From: Oscillospiraceae bacterium
GTDB taxonomy: Bacteria > Bacillota > Clostridia > Oscillospirales > Oscillospiraceae
Reading direction: 5' to 3'
Assembly: GCA_902802215.1 (NCBI GenBank)
Contig: CADCLH010000001.1
Location: 17,327 to 80,142 of the forward strand
DNA: 62,816 nucleotides
How positions within the stretch are numbered: position 1 is the first letter of the stretch; each line of letters starts with the position of its first letter. Position numbers and translations under genes: made by a program. Below, piece by piece: positions 8,989 through 17,684 of this stretch. The notes under the pieces are model-generated. The model ran no database searches. It was given only the letters and a program-made list of their open reading frames with translations, and was not told the origin of the DNA.

Positions 8989-9612
8989 ATGCCAAACAAC
9001 GATATCATCGAACTGCTGGACGTCCTGTACGGCATGGTCACCGAGGCATGGAGCGTCCCGCTCGGCAACGACAAGTGCATCATCGAACGGGAAAAGGCCG
9101 TCGAGATCATCAATGAGATCAAGGCCAATCTGCCGACCGCCATTGCCGAGGCCCAGCGCCTCGTCTCCGCCCGCGACGAGTTTATCGGCAACGCCAAGCG
9201 CGAGGCCGAGGCCCTGCGCAAAAACGCCGAGGAACAGGCCCACGCCATGATCGAGGAGCAGGAGGTCGTGCGCGTGGCGCGTGCCCGCAGCAGCGAGATG
9301 ATCGCCTCCGCCGAGGCCAAGTCCAAGGAGCTCAAGCGCGTCGCCAGCGAGTACGTGGACGAGCTGATGCGCCAGAGCGAGCAGAGCATGAGCGAGGCCC
9401 TCGAGACCATACGCAGGGCGCAGAGCTCCTTCCAGTCGCTCGGCGGCGGGATCGTGCAGCAGCCGCAGCCTCAGCAGCAGACGCAGCCCGCCCGGCAGAG
9501 CCAGCCGCCGCGGCAGCAGCCCAAGAACGCCGCGCAGCGTCAGGCGCCGCAGGGCCGTCCCGATCCCATCTCCTCCAAGGTGCAGCGCATCGACAGGGAA
9601 GAGGAAGCGTAA
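8989..9612 (+). CDS. Coiled-coil protein of unknown function, coaD-linked
   Basis: The 207-residue protein has an N-terminal helical region (IIELLDVLYGMVTEAWSVPL). A long charged coiled coil (about residues 45-140) follows, rich in Glu, Ala and Lys and resembling V-ATPase subunit H/DivIVA-type helices. The Gln/Pro-rich tail (residues 155-190) is probably disordered. No catalytic motif is visible. The start is 4 bp after coaD, so it is the last gene of the uvrC-rsmD-coaD run and ends at a strong terminator. Coiled-coil proteins at this location are common in Clostridia but are not functionally assigned. A structural or division-related role is possible. Confidence 0.75.
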   Translation: MPNNDIIELLDVLYGMVTEAWSVPLGNDKCIIEREKAVEIINEIKANLPTAIAEAQRLVSARDEFIGNAKREAEALRKNAEEQAHAMIEEQEVVRVARARSSEMIASAEAKSKELKRVASEYVDELMRQSEQSMSEALETIRRAQSSFQSLGGGIVQQPQPQQQTQPARQSQPPRQQPKNAAQRQAPQGRPDPISSKVQRIDREEEA

Positions 9613-9630
9613 CGCAGCAAAGCGAAAACA

Positions 9631-9668
9631 ACAGCGCATCCGCAGAAAAACGCGGATGCGCTGTTTTT
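9631..9668 (+). terminator. Terminator between the coaD run and the sulfatase gene
   Basis: A perfect 13-bp stem (9631-9643 with 9652-9664) is followed by a T-run, with an A-rich 5' flank. It can serve the plus-strand genes and also the convergent minus-strand gene. Confidence 0.85.
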
Positions 9669-9686
9669 GCGCCCGGAAAGGCGCTG

Positions 9687-11771
9687 TTACTTCTTTCCCG
9701 TCTCGGGGTCCGGGCCGAAGAGCTGGCCGTAGTAGTCGTACTCCGAGATGACCCAGGAGAGGTTGATGCGGTTGAGGACCTCGGCGCGGATACGCTTCAC
9801 ATAGTCTTTGTCCGTTTCCCTGCCGGGGGCGGGCGTGAAGGTGCTTGTGCCCGCATCGAAGCTGCCTTCCTCCGTGATCCAGCTTTGATTGTTCCAGAAC
9901 ACCAGGCGCTCGGCCCCGCCGAACACGTCGCTGCCCGCCAGCAGGCGGGAGTCGTATTCCAGACCGAAGAGATTGGAGAGCGTCGGAAGGATGTCGAGAC
10001 TCGATACCGGGCCGCTGACGCGGATCGGCTCGTCCCGCGTCTCCAGAGAGCCGCACCAGATGATCGCCGCGTTGTGATCGCGCTTCCATTTCGTGTCGGG
10101 GATGTAGCCGTAGAGCTCCGCCAGCTCGTCGTAATAATTGCCCCATGCCGCGCTCGGGCTGAGCCCGTAGGGGTAATGATCCGGCACCATCGCGATCACG
10201 GTATCGTCTGCGACGCCCGCTTCTTCCAGACTCCGCAGGAGACTCTCCATGGCGTACTCCAGCTCCATGTTGCAGGCCAGATAGGCGTTGACCGTCTCCG
10301 AGTTCGGAAGATCCTCGGTGACCGCCCGGTTCTTTTCGGACATGTCGTTTCCGGAAAAGCTGTAGCCCGCATGACCGCTGATCGTCATGTAGTACACGCT
10401 GAAGGGCCGGTGATCGAGATACTGGGGAAGCGTGTATTCGATCATTTCCAGATCGCTGCCGGGGGCCAGCCCCTTGGTGAGCCCCTCCTCCAGCCCGTTG
10501 CCGAGACCGTAGTACTCCGCATAACCGAGGTTCTGATGCGTCGTGTTGCGGTTGTAATACGCGTATCTGCCGTTGTGGTAGGCGCGGCTGAAATAGCCGA
10601 GGCGCTGCAGCTGGTTGCCCATGGTAAAATACAGGTTGTTGTCGAGCGAGTTCATCATGTCCAGCGGGTCCGTCGGCGCGAGGCCCGTCAGCCAGGAGTA
10701 CTCGCCGGTCGAGGTGCCGCCGCCCCAGGAGGGCTGGTAGAAGTCCTCGAACACGATGCCGCGGCTGGCCAGCCGGTACAGCGCCGGCGTACGTTCGGGG
10801 TCGATGACCTCCTTCGTAAACGCCTCCGCCGTGATGAGGATCAGGTTCTTCCCGGCAAAGATGCCGGTGTACTCGTTTTTCATGGTGGGCTGCCGGGTCT
10901 GGATATACTCGGAGAGGGCGACGACCTGCGCTGGCCGGGTCGCCCGGGTGAAATCCAGATCCATGACGTTCGGTCCTGTGTCTCTCTCCGGCTCGGGAGA
11001 GGCGGGCTCCGGCGCGTCGGGAGCGGCGATCTCCGTTTCCGCTGCGGGCGCGGCAGGAGGCGCCGTTTCGGCCGGGGGCTCCACGACAAAGTCCGTTTTT
11101 TCCGAGCGGAGGGGAGCGGCCGCCTCGCGCGTCAGCGCGGTCATGAGACCGAAGCTGCGCACGGCGCTGTCATAGCTGCGGCGCGCCCGATCGTTTGCGC
11201 GCAGCTCCGCGCTGCGGTTGTGAAGCCCATAGGAGGCGAAGGAAAACACGACGGTCAGCACGGCGCAGAGCAGCAGCGCGCGGCGTCGTCTCGGCGCGCC
11301 CGGGGGGAGAAGCCGGCAAAGCAGCGAAAAGAGCAGGACCGGAATGTGATAGAGCAGGATCATGGGCAGGCCGTGGACGACGGCGCTGACAACGCTGCTG
11401 CCGAAATCGGCAAAGACGTCTCCGGTCTCCCGGGCGATGATGGCGGGACTCATGAAGACCCCATAGGAGTTGTCCATGAAAAAGGCGATCAGATACCAGA
11501 GCGTGAAAAGCTCCATCCAGACAAGGCAGAGGACGCGGGAGGCCCGCGCCCCGCGGGGCAGGAAACAGATCAGGGCAGCGACGGAGGCACAGGCAAAGGC
11601 GCAGCAGAGCGCGCCGGGCAGTCCGTCGAACAGGAGGGGAAGCGAGCAGGAGGCCCGGAGCAAGAGCTCGAGATACAGCACGGTGACAAGAAGGCAGGTG
11701 AGAGGATGAAACAGAGACCGCGTCCCTGCCGCTTTCGCCGTCCGGTCCCGATGCCCGTTCAAAATTGCCAT
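9687..11771 (-). CDS. LTA synthase/sulfatase-family membrane enzyme
   Basis: The 694-residue protein has about five N-terminal membrane helices (residues 20-185), a Pro/Ala/Glu-rich linker (about 225-270) and an extracytoplasmic alkaline-phosphatase-fold domain. This is the layout of lipoteichoic acid synthases (LtaS), which polymerise glycerol phosphate from phosphatidylglycerol outside the membrane. The catalytic Thr is expected in GGGTSTGEYSWLTG and a metal ligand in PDHYPYG. The motif context differs somewhat from classical LtaS, so a phosphoglycerol transferase or related phosphodiesterase is also possible. The start follows AGGAGG on the minus strand. It is transcribed divergently from mraZ. 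Confidence 0.85.
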   Translation of the reverse strand: MAILNGHRDRTAKAAGTRSLFHPLTCLLVTVLYLELLLRASCSLPLLFDGLPGALCCAFACASVAALICFLPRGARASRVLCLVWMELFTLWYLIAFFMDNSYGVFMSPAIIARETGDVFADFGSSVVSAVVHGLPMILLYHIPVLLFSLLCRLLPPGAPRRRRALLLCAVLTVVFSFASYGLHNRSAELRANDRARRSYDSAVRSFGLMTALTREAAAPLRSEKTDFVVEPPAETAPPAAPAAETEIAAPDAPEPASPEPERDTGPNVMDLDFTRATRPAQVVALSEYIQTRQPTMKNEYTGIFAGKNLILITAEAFTKEVIDPERTPALYRLASRGIVFEDFYQPSWGGGTSTGEYSWLTGLAPTDPLDMMNSLDNNLYFTMGNQLQRLGYFSRAYHNGRYAYYNRNTTHQNLGYAEYYGLGNGLEEGLTKGLAPGSDLEMIEYTLPQYLDHRPFSVYYMTISGHAGYSFSGNDMSEKNRAVTEDLPNSETVNAYLACNMELEYAMESLLRSLEEAGVADDTVIAMVPDHYPYGLSPSAAWGNYYDELAELYGYIPDTKWKRDHNAAIIWCGSLETRDEPIRVSGPVSSLDILPTLSNLFGLEYDSRLLAGSDVFGGAERLVFWNNQSWITEEGSFDAGTSTFTPAPGRETDKDYVKRIRAEVLNRINLSWVISEYDYYGQLFGPDPETGKK

Positions 11772-11810
11772 GATCGTTCCTCCTGTTGACGCGGCGCCTG
11801 AATGAAGTTG

Positions 11811-11839
11811 ATTTTACCGTATGACAGAAAAAATGACAA
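11811..11839 (-). promoter_or_regulatory. Predicted promoter of the LTA-synthase-like gene
   Basis: On the minus strand TTGTCA (11839-11834) and TAAAAT (11816-11811) are spaced by 17 bp, 40 bp upstream of the start codon. No gene is visible in the stretch between this promoter and the mraZ promoter. Confidence 0.6.
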
Positions 11840-12055
11840 GACCCTTTTCCGACGCCGGAACGTGACGCCGGGAGCCCTGTTTTCCCATCCGAAGCCGGAG
11901 AAGAAAGGCGCGCCGCGGCGGGAGAGCACAGGAGGAAACGTGAACGCGAAAACACAAGATGTGGACCGTTCTCCCACAGCGACCACCAGAAATAGTGTGA
12001 ACTTTTTTCAGCAAAAACGTGCAAGAAAAAGTCAAAATATAACAAAAAGTTTCGC

Positions 12056-12084
12056 TTGCTTTTTCCAATTGGCTCCCCTATAAT
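12056..12084 (+). promoter_or_regulatory. Predicted promoter of the dcw cluster
   Basis: TTGCTT (12056-12061) and a perfect TATAAT (12079-12084) are spaced by 17 bp. Transcription would start about 12091, just before the MraZ boxes. Confidence 0.7.
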
Positions 12085-12095
12085 AAAATCGGAAG

Positions 12096-12120
12096 TGGTT
12101 AAAAGTGGGGCAAAATGGGT
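12096..12120 (+). promoter_or_regulatory. MraZ operator: three direct repeats
   Basis: TGGTT (12096), TGGGG (12106) and TGGGT (12116) recur with an exact 10-bp period and 5-nt spacers, immediately downstream of the promoter. This is the known arrangement of MraZ boxes (TGGGN repeats) and predicts autorepression of the cluster by the first gene product. Confidence 0.7.
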
Positions 12121-12149
12121 GGTTTGCCCACACATGGGGGGACACGCAT

Positions 12150-12566
12150 ATGACAGGGGAATACCAGCATTCTCTTGACAGCAAGGGAAGGCTGTTTATA
12201 CCCGCCAAGCTCCGGGACGAGCTGGGCGAGGTGTTTTTTATCACGATTTCGATGGATCGCTGCCTCTGCGCCTACAGCGCCGAGAGCTGGAAAAATTTGT
12301 CTGAGCGCGTCAGCGCCATGCCGTATGTCAAGCAGCGGAAGATGCGTCCGCTCTTTGCCCATGCGGCCCGCTGCGAGCTGGACGCGCAGGGCAGGACGCT
12401 GATCCCGCAGAACCTGCGCGAGTACGCGGGCTTCGTCAAGAACGTGACGGTCGTCGGCTGCAACAACCACGCCGAGCTCTGGGACAGTGAGGCCTGGGAG
12501 AGCGTGTTCCGCGAGGAGACCACGCCGGAGAATATCGCGGCGGTCATGGAGGAACTGGAGTTTTGA
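12150..12566 (+). CDS. mraZ: Transcriptional regulator MraZ
   Basis: MraZ is an AbrB-like ring-forming DNA-binding protein that represses the division/cell-wall cluster. The 138-residue protein has two copies of the SpoVT/AbrB half-fold: the first begins GEYQHSLDSKGRLFIPAKLRDEL, the second has ARCELDAQGRTLIPQNLREYA. ATG 12150 is chosen because conservation begins at MTGEYQHS and a G-rich ribosome-binding site lies just upstream. The longer in-frame start at 12105 is within the operator repeats. The stop overlaps the rsmH start. Confidence 0.95.
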   Translation: MTGEYQHSLDSKGRLFIPAKLRDELGEVFFITISMDRCLCAYSAESWKNLSERVSAMPYVKQRKMRPLFAHAARCELDAQGRTLIPQNLREYAGFVKNVTVVGCNNHAELWDSEAWESVFREETTPENIAAVMEELEF

Positions 12567-13516
12567 CGCAGAACGCTTTGGAGCAGACGCCGCGGCATGT
12601 GTCGGTCCTGCTCAGGGAATGCATCGACAATCTGAATATCAGGCCCGACGGAATCTATCTGGACGGAACGCTCGGCATGGGAGGTCACTCGTACGAGATC
12701 GCCTCCCGGCTCAGCACCGGCCGCCTCGTCGGCATCGACCGGGACGCCACGGCCATCGAAAGAGCCGGCAGGCGTCTTGCGCCTTTTGCGGAGCGCGTGA
12801 CGCTCGTGCACGGGAACTTCGCCGACGCGGCGGCGATCCTCGACTCGCTCGGGATCGGGAGCGTCGACGGGATGCTGTTCGATCTGGGGGTCTCCTCGCC
12901 GCAGCTTGACGAGGCCGAACGGGGCTTTTCCTATATGGAGGACGCGCGGCTCGACATGCGCATGGACGCCGGAGCCGGCCTCAGCGCGTACGAGGTGGTC
13001 AACTCCTGGGACGAATCAAGGCTCAACCGCATCCTGTGGGATTACGGCGAGGAGCGCTACGCAAGACGCATCACCGCGGCGATCCTCAAACGGAGAGAGG
13101 AACGTCCGATCGAAACGACGCTCGAGCTGGTGGACGTGATCCGCTCCGCCATGCCCGCTCCCGCGCTGCGGGAGAAGCAGCACCCGGCCAAGCGCACGTT
13201 CCAGGCCATCCGCATCGCCGTCAACGACGAGCTCGGCGCGGTGTCCGCCATGATGGATACGGCGCCGGACAAGCTGAGGCCCGGCGGGAGACTGTGCGTG
13301 ATCAGCTTTCACTCGCTCGAGGACCGCATCGTCAAGAACGCCATTCAGGCGCGGGAGAACGGCTGCACCTGCCCGCGGGAGGCGCCGGTCTGCACCTGCG
13401 GCTTCGTGCGCACGCTCCGGAGCGTCAGCCGCAAGCCCATCGTGCCGGGCCCCGAAGAGCTCGCGGCGAATCCGAGGGCGCGCAGCGCCAAGCTGCGCGT
13501 GGCCGAACGGGTATGA
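12563..13516 (+). CDS. rsmH: 16S rRNA (cytosine(1402)-N4)-methyltransferase RsmH (MraW)
   Basis: RsmH methylates C1402 of 16S rRNA. The 317-residue protein has HVSVLLRECIDNLNI, the SAM motif YLDGTLGMGGHS, LFDLGVSSPQLDEAERGFSY and the C-terminal ISFHSLEDRIVK signature, all typical and intact. The start is TTG at 12563, overlapping the mraZ stop. GGAGG at 12548-12552 gives a workable spacing, and no other start codon precedes the conserved N terminus. Its TGA overlaps the ATG of the next gene. Confidence 0.93.
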   Translation: MTQNALEQTPRHVSVLLRECIDNLNIRPDGIYLDGTLGMGGHSYEIASRLSTGRLVGIDRDATAIERAGRRLAPFAERVTLVHGNFADAAAILDSLGIGSVDGMLFDLGVSSPQLDEAERGFSYMEDARLDMRMDAGAGLSAYEVVNSWDESRLNRILWDYGEERYARRITAAILKRREERPIETTLELVDVIRSAMPAPALREKQHPAKRTFQAIRIAVNDELGAVSAMMDTAPDKLRPGGRLCVISFHSLEDRIVKNAIQARENGCTCPREAPVCTCGFVRTLRSVSRKPIVPGPEELAANPRARSAKLRVAERV

Positions 13517-13803
13517 AAAACCCGGAAGAACGGGCGGAGCGTCTGTTCCGCTTCGTGTGCCTGAGCTTTTCGGCTCTGATGCTGGTGCTTGGCCTGTTCT
13601 GGCAGATCCGCCTCGTGCGCTTGCAGGAGCAGATCGACTCTCTGGAGTCGGCGATCCGCCTGGCGCAGGACGAGGGGAAGCTCCTGACGATCCGGCTGGA
13701 GAGCAGCCCGACGCTTGAAGAGCTGGAGGAGACCGCCGTCACGCGCTTCGGCATGCAGCATCCGACGCAGGGGCAGCTGATAGAGATCGAGTATCTGGGA
13801 TAA
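13513..13803 (+). CDS. ftsL: FtsL-like cell division protein
   Basis: The 96-residue protein has one transmembrane helix (about residues 15-33, FVCLSFSALMLVLGLFW). A short leucine-zipper-like coiled coil follows (LVRLQEQIDSLESAIRLAQ), ending in a conserved-looking EETAVTRFGMQHPTQGQLIEIEY segment. This is the FtsL/DivIC topology, and the position between rsmH and the transpeptidase gene is that of ftsL. These proteins form a trimer with DivIB at the septum. Sequence conservation is low in the family, so the name rests mainly on topology and synteny. The start overlaps the rsmH stop. Confidence 0.8.
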   Translation: MKNPEERAERLFRFVCLSFSALMLVLGLFWQIRLVRLQEQIDSLESAIRLAQDEGKLLTIRLESSPTLEELEETAVTRFGMQHPTQGQLIEIEYLG

Positions 13804-13855
13804 GACTATGGGCCTCCGAATAGAATGAAGAAGATTCTTCACGCGGGGGCGGACC

Positions 13856-16168
13856 ATGAAACAGGAAAACGGGGACGGCGCGCAGGCCGTCCGTCTGAGC
13901 CGGCAGATGCTCCGGCGCGGCGCGGCGCTGGCCGCGCTGTTCGGGATCGGAATGCTGGCCGTACTGCTGGCGCGGCTCTACCGCCTGCAGATCAGCCAGC
14001 ACGATTTTTATGAGTCGCTTGCACTCGAACAGCAGCTCCGCGAGACGAAGGGCGCCGCGGCGCGCGGGTCGATCACCGACACCAACGGCAACCCGCTGGC
14101 CGTCAGCGCGACGGTTGAGAACGTCTATCTCAGCCCGATGGAGATCGAGGCCGACGGAGAGGACCGCGAGCTGATCGCCCGGGGCCTGGCCGAGATCCTG
14201 GGGACCGACCCGGACGACCTCTACGAAAAGACCGGGCGCAAGGGGAGCTGGTATGTCACCGCCGCCCGCAAGCTCGAACGCGAACAGGCGGACCGGGTCC
14301 GGGCCTTCAAGGCCGAGCACGGCCTGAAGGGCGTGCGCCTCGAGGCGGACACCAAGCGCTATTATCCCAACTCCCGTCTGGCCTGCCACCTGCTCGGCTT
14401 CGTCGGCACGGACAACGTCGGCCTCGAGGGGATCGAGGCGCGGTACGACGAGGTCCTCGCCGGTACGGCCGCCCGCTCGCTCCGGGCGACCAACGCCTAC
14501 GGCAGCGAGCTGCTGTTCTCGCGCTATGAGGACTACCGGGCGGGAGAGGAAGGCAGCGACATTGTCTTGACGCTCGACGCCACGGTGCAGTATTATGTGG
14601 AAAAGCATCTGCGGCAGGCGGCGCTGGACTACGACGCCGTCAACGGCGCGGGCGCGATCGCCATGGACCCGAAAACCGGCGCGATCCTCGCCATGGCTTC
14701 TCTGGACGATTACGATCCGAACGACTTTCTTTCGATCGGGGAGCGCGCGCGGGAGCAGGCCGACGAGGCGCAGAGCGAGGAGGAACGCGCACAGCGCATC
14801 CGGGAGGCCCAGACCAGACAGTGGCGCAACAAGGCCCTGTCGGACACCTACGAGCCGGGCTCCACCTTCAAGATCATTACGCTGGCCATGGCCCTCGAGG
14901 AGGGCAAGGTCAGCCTTACGGACAGCTTTTACTGCGGCGGCAGCGTCAGCGTGACGGGCCGCACGAACCCCATCCGCTGCTGGAAGAGCGGCGGACACGG
15001 CAGCCAGAGCCTGACGCAGGCGGTGCAGCACTCCTGCAACGCCGCCTTCGTCAACATCGGTCTGCGCGTCGGCGCGGAGCGCTTTTACGACTACTGCGAG
15101 GCCTTCGGCTTCCTGAAGCTCTCCGACGACCCGGACGCGAGCCTCAGCGCCCGCACGGGCGTGGATCTCGCGGGGGAGAGCGGGAGCATCTGGTGGAGCC
15201 GCAACACCTTCTGTTCAAAGAAAAACCTCTCCCAGCTCGCCGCGGCCTCCTTCGGCCAGACCTTTACCATCACGCCGCTGCAGCTCGTATGCGCCGTCAG
15301 CGCCTGCGTCAACGGCGGCTACCTGATGGAGCCCTATGTCGTGCGGCAGATCGTCGCGCCGGACGGCACCGTCGCCATGAACCGCGAGCCCCATGTCGTG
15401 CGGCAGGTCATCAGCGAGAACACCAGCCGGCAGGTGCGCGCCATCCTCGAGCAGGTGGTCGGCGACCCGAAGGAGGGGACCGGCCGCAACGCCGCCGTCA
15501 CCGGCTACCGCATCGGCGGGAAGACGGGGACCAGCGAGAAGGTCAGTCTCGAGGCCAGGACCGGCCAGAAGGAGTATATCGTCTCCTTCATCGGCTTCGC
15601 CCCGGCGGACGATCCGAAGATCGTACTGCTGGTGTTTCTCGACACGCCCTCGGACAAATCCGGGGTCTACGTCAGCGGCGGCCAGATGGCCGCGCCCGTC
15701 GTCGGACGGATGCTGGCGGATATCCTGCCCTATCTGGGCGTCGCGCCGGGCAGCGGCGGCGCCGTGGAGGCCCATATGCCCGCCTGCGCCGGCCTGCCGC
15801 TTACCGACGCGGCAAAGCGCGTCAGGGAGGCGGGGCTGCGCTTCCGGACCATCGGGGACGGCGACACGGTCACCGATCAGCTCCCCGCGGCGGGAAGCGA
15901 GATCGCGGAGGGGACCGAGATCATCCTCTACCTCGGCGCGGACATCTCGCCGGAGAGCGAGTGCGTGCCGGAGCTGACCGGCTTGAGCTACGAGGAAGCG
16001 CGCGATGTGCTTTCCTACTACGGATTATATCTGAACACCAGAAGCGCGCTCGGCGGCGAACGGACCGTCAGCGCACAGAGCCTGCCCGCCGGAGCGCTCG
16101 CCGAGCACGGGACCGTGCTCGAGGTGACGCTGGTCGATCAGGACGAGACCATGCTGGGAAAATACTGA
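13856..16168 (+). CDS. Class B penicillin-binding protein with two PASTA domains
   Basis: This is a peptidoglycan DD-transpeptidase of the PBP2B/PBP2x/SpoVD group acting at the septum or spore cortex. The 770-residue protein has an N-terminal membrane anchor (about residues 24-45), a dimerisation domain and the penicillin-binding domain. The latter has SxxK as STFK, SxN as SCN and KTGTS. Two PASTA domains end the protein (about residues 640-700 and 700-760). FtsI-type and SpoVD-type paralogues cannot be separated with certainty. The position after ftsL favours the division enzyme, but SpoVD is also encoded here in sporeformers. Confidence 0.92.
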   Translation: MKQENGDGAQAVRLSRQMLRRGAALAALFGIGMLAVLLARLYRLQISQHDFYESLALEQQLRETKGAAARGSITDTNGNPLAVSATVENVYLSPMEIEADGEDRELIARGLAEILGTDPDDLYEKTGRKGSWYVTAARKLEREQADRVRAFKAEHGLKGVRLEADTKRYYPNSRLACHLLGFVGTDNVGLEGIEARYDEVLAGTAARSLRATNAYGSELLFSRYEDYRAGEEGSDIVLTLDATVQYYVEKHLRQAALDYDAVNGAGAIAMDPKTGAILAMASLDDYDPNDFLSIGERAREQADEAQSEEERAQRIREAQTRQWRNKALSDTYEPGSTFKIITLAMALEEGKVSLTDSFYCGGSVSVTGRTNPIRCWKSGGHGSQSLTQAVQHSCNAAFVNIGLRVGAERFYDYCEAFGFLKLSDDPDASLSARTGVDLAGESGSIWWSRNTFCSKKNLSQLAAASFGQTFTITPLQLVCAVSACVNGGYLMEPYVVRQIVAPDGTVAMNREPHVVRQVISENTSRQVRAILEQVVGDPKEGTGRNAAVTGYRIGGKTGTSEKVSLEARTGQKEYIVSFIGFAPADDPKIVLLVFLDTPSDKSGVYVSGGQMAAPVVGRMLADILPYLGVAPGSGGAVEAHMPACAGLPLTDAAKRVREAGLRFRTIGDGDTVTDQLPAAGSEIAEGTEIILYLGADISPESECVPELTGLSYEEARDVLSYYGLYLNTRSALGGERTVSAQSLPAGALAEHGTVLEVTLVDQDETMLGKY

Positions 16169-16201
16169 TCATACTGACAGAGTGGAAAAGGGGGAACTGA
16201 C

Positions 16202-17659
16202 ATGAAGCTGGGGAAACTGCTGGAGAACATTCCGGTGCTGGAGCTCTGCGCCGATCCGGAGACCGAGATCACCGGCATCAGCTACGATTCGCGCAATACG
16301 CAGCCGGGGGATCTCTTCGTCGCCATCAAGGGCTTTGAGGCCGACGGGCACCGCTTCATCCCCAAGGCGGTCGCCAACGGCGCCGCAGCCGTGCTGTGCG
16401 AGGACGCGCCCGCGGACGGGACGCCGTTCGCAAGAGTCGCAGACTGCCGCTGCGGGCTCGCCATCGTCAGCCGCGACTTCTTCGGCAACCCCGCCGGGGA
16501 GATGAAGGTCATCGGCTTTACCGGGACCAGCGGCAAGACCAGCTCGACCCAGATCCTCAAGCATGTGCTGGAAAGTCAGCTCGGCGCCAAGGTGGGTCTG
16601 ATCGGGACCAACGGCAACATGATCGGCGACGAGCTTCTCCACACCGAGCACACCACGCCCGAGAGCTACGAGCTGCACAGGCTCTTTCGCCGGATGGCCG
16701 ACGCGGGCTGTACCCATGTGGTGATGGAGGTCTCCTCCCACTCGCTGACGCTCGAACGCGTGGCGGGCATCACCTTTGACGTGGCCGTGTTCACCAATCT
16801 CTCGCAGGACCATCTGGACCTGCACGGGACCATGGAGGCCTACGCCGAGGCCAAGCGGAAGATCTTCTCCCAGTGCCGCGTCGGCTGCATCAACGCCGAC
16901 GACGGGCGCGCGGCCTTTATGGCCGAGGGCGCGAAGTGCCCGATCTTCACCTATTCGGCGAAGGACAACGGCGCGGACCTCGTGGCCAAGGACATCCGGC
17001 TCACGGCCTCCGGCGTGCGCTTCGCGGCGGTCAGCGCCGGGGAGCTTGCGCTGACGAAGCTCGCGATCCCGGGGATGTTCTCGGTGTACAACGCGCTGAG
17101 CGTGACGGCGGCAGGCCTGTGTCTCGGCCTGTCCCTGCAAGACTGCGCCGAGGGCCTCGCGTCGGCAAAGGGCGTCAAGGGGCGGATGGAGTCCGTCCCC
17201 ACGGACGGGGATTACAGCATCCTCATCGATTACTCCCACAAGCCGGACGCGCTGGAAAAGGCGCTCAAGACCCTCCGGCCCGTGACGAAGGGACGGCTCA
17301 CGGTGCTCTTCGGCTGCGGCGGCGACCGGGACCGCGTCAAGCGGCCCATCATGGGCGCGATCGCCGCGCAGAACGCCGACCTCGTCATCGTGACCAGCGA
17401 CAACCCGCGCACCGAGGAGCCGATGGCGATCATCAACGAGATCGTGCCGGGCCTCAAAAAAGGGCGCGCCGCCTCCAAGGTCATCTGCGACAGGATCGAA
17501 GCGATCTGTTGGGCTATTGACAACGCGGGTCCGGGTGATGTAATATTGCTTGCCGGGAAAGGCCACGAGGACTACCAGATCGTCGGCCATGAAAAGCACC
17601 ATATGGATGAGCGCGAAATCGTCGCGGAGCATCTGCAGAAACGAAAACAAGGACGTTGA
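16202..17659 (+). CDS. murE: UDP-MurNAc-L-Ala-D-Glu--2,6-diaminopimelate ligase
   Basis: MurE adds the third amino acid to the peptidoglycan stem peptide in the cytosol. The 485-residue protein has the Mur ligase P-loop GTSGKTSS near residues 108-115, NLSQDHLDLHG, and the substrate motif DNPR at 400-403. DNPR indicates meso-diaminopimelate rather than lysine as substrate. The N-terminal UDP-binding domain (ISYDSRNTQPGDLFVAIKG) and the C-terminal domain are complete. In many relatives murF follows; here mraY follows directly 25 bp later. Confidence 0.95.
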   Translation: MKLGKLLENIPVLELCADPETEITGISYDSRNTQPGDLFVAIKGFEADGHRFIPKAVANGAAAVLCEDAPADGTPFARVADCRCGLAIVSRDFFGNPAGEMKVIGFTGTSGKTSSTQILKHVLESQLGAKVGLIGTNGNMIGDELLHTEHTTPESYELHRLFRRMADAGCTHVVMEVSSHSLTLERVAGITFDVAVFTNLSQDHLDLHGTMEAYAEAKRKIFSQCRVGCINADDGRAAFMAEGAKCPIFTYSAKDNGADLVAKDIRLTASGVRFAAVSAGELALTKLAIPGMFSVYNALSVTAAGLCLGLSLQDCAEGLASAKGVKGRMESVPTDGDYSILIDYSHKPDALEKALKTLRPVTKGRLTVLFGCGGDRDRVKRPIMGAIAAQNADLVIVTSDNPRTEEPMAIINEIVPGLKKGRAASKVICDRIEAICWAIDNAGPGDVILLAGKGHEDYQIVGHEKHHMDEREIVAEHLQKRKQGR

Positions 17660-17684
17660 CCGTCCCTGAAACCGGGAGAACCCT

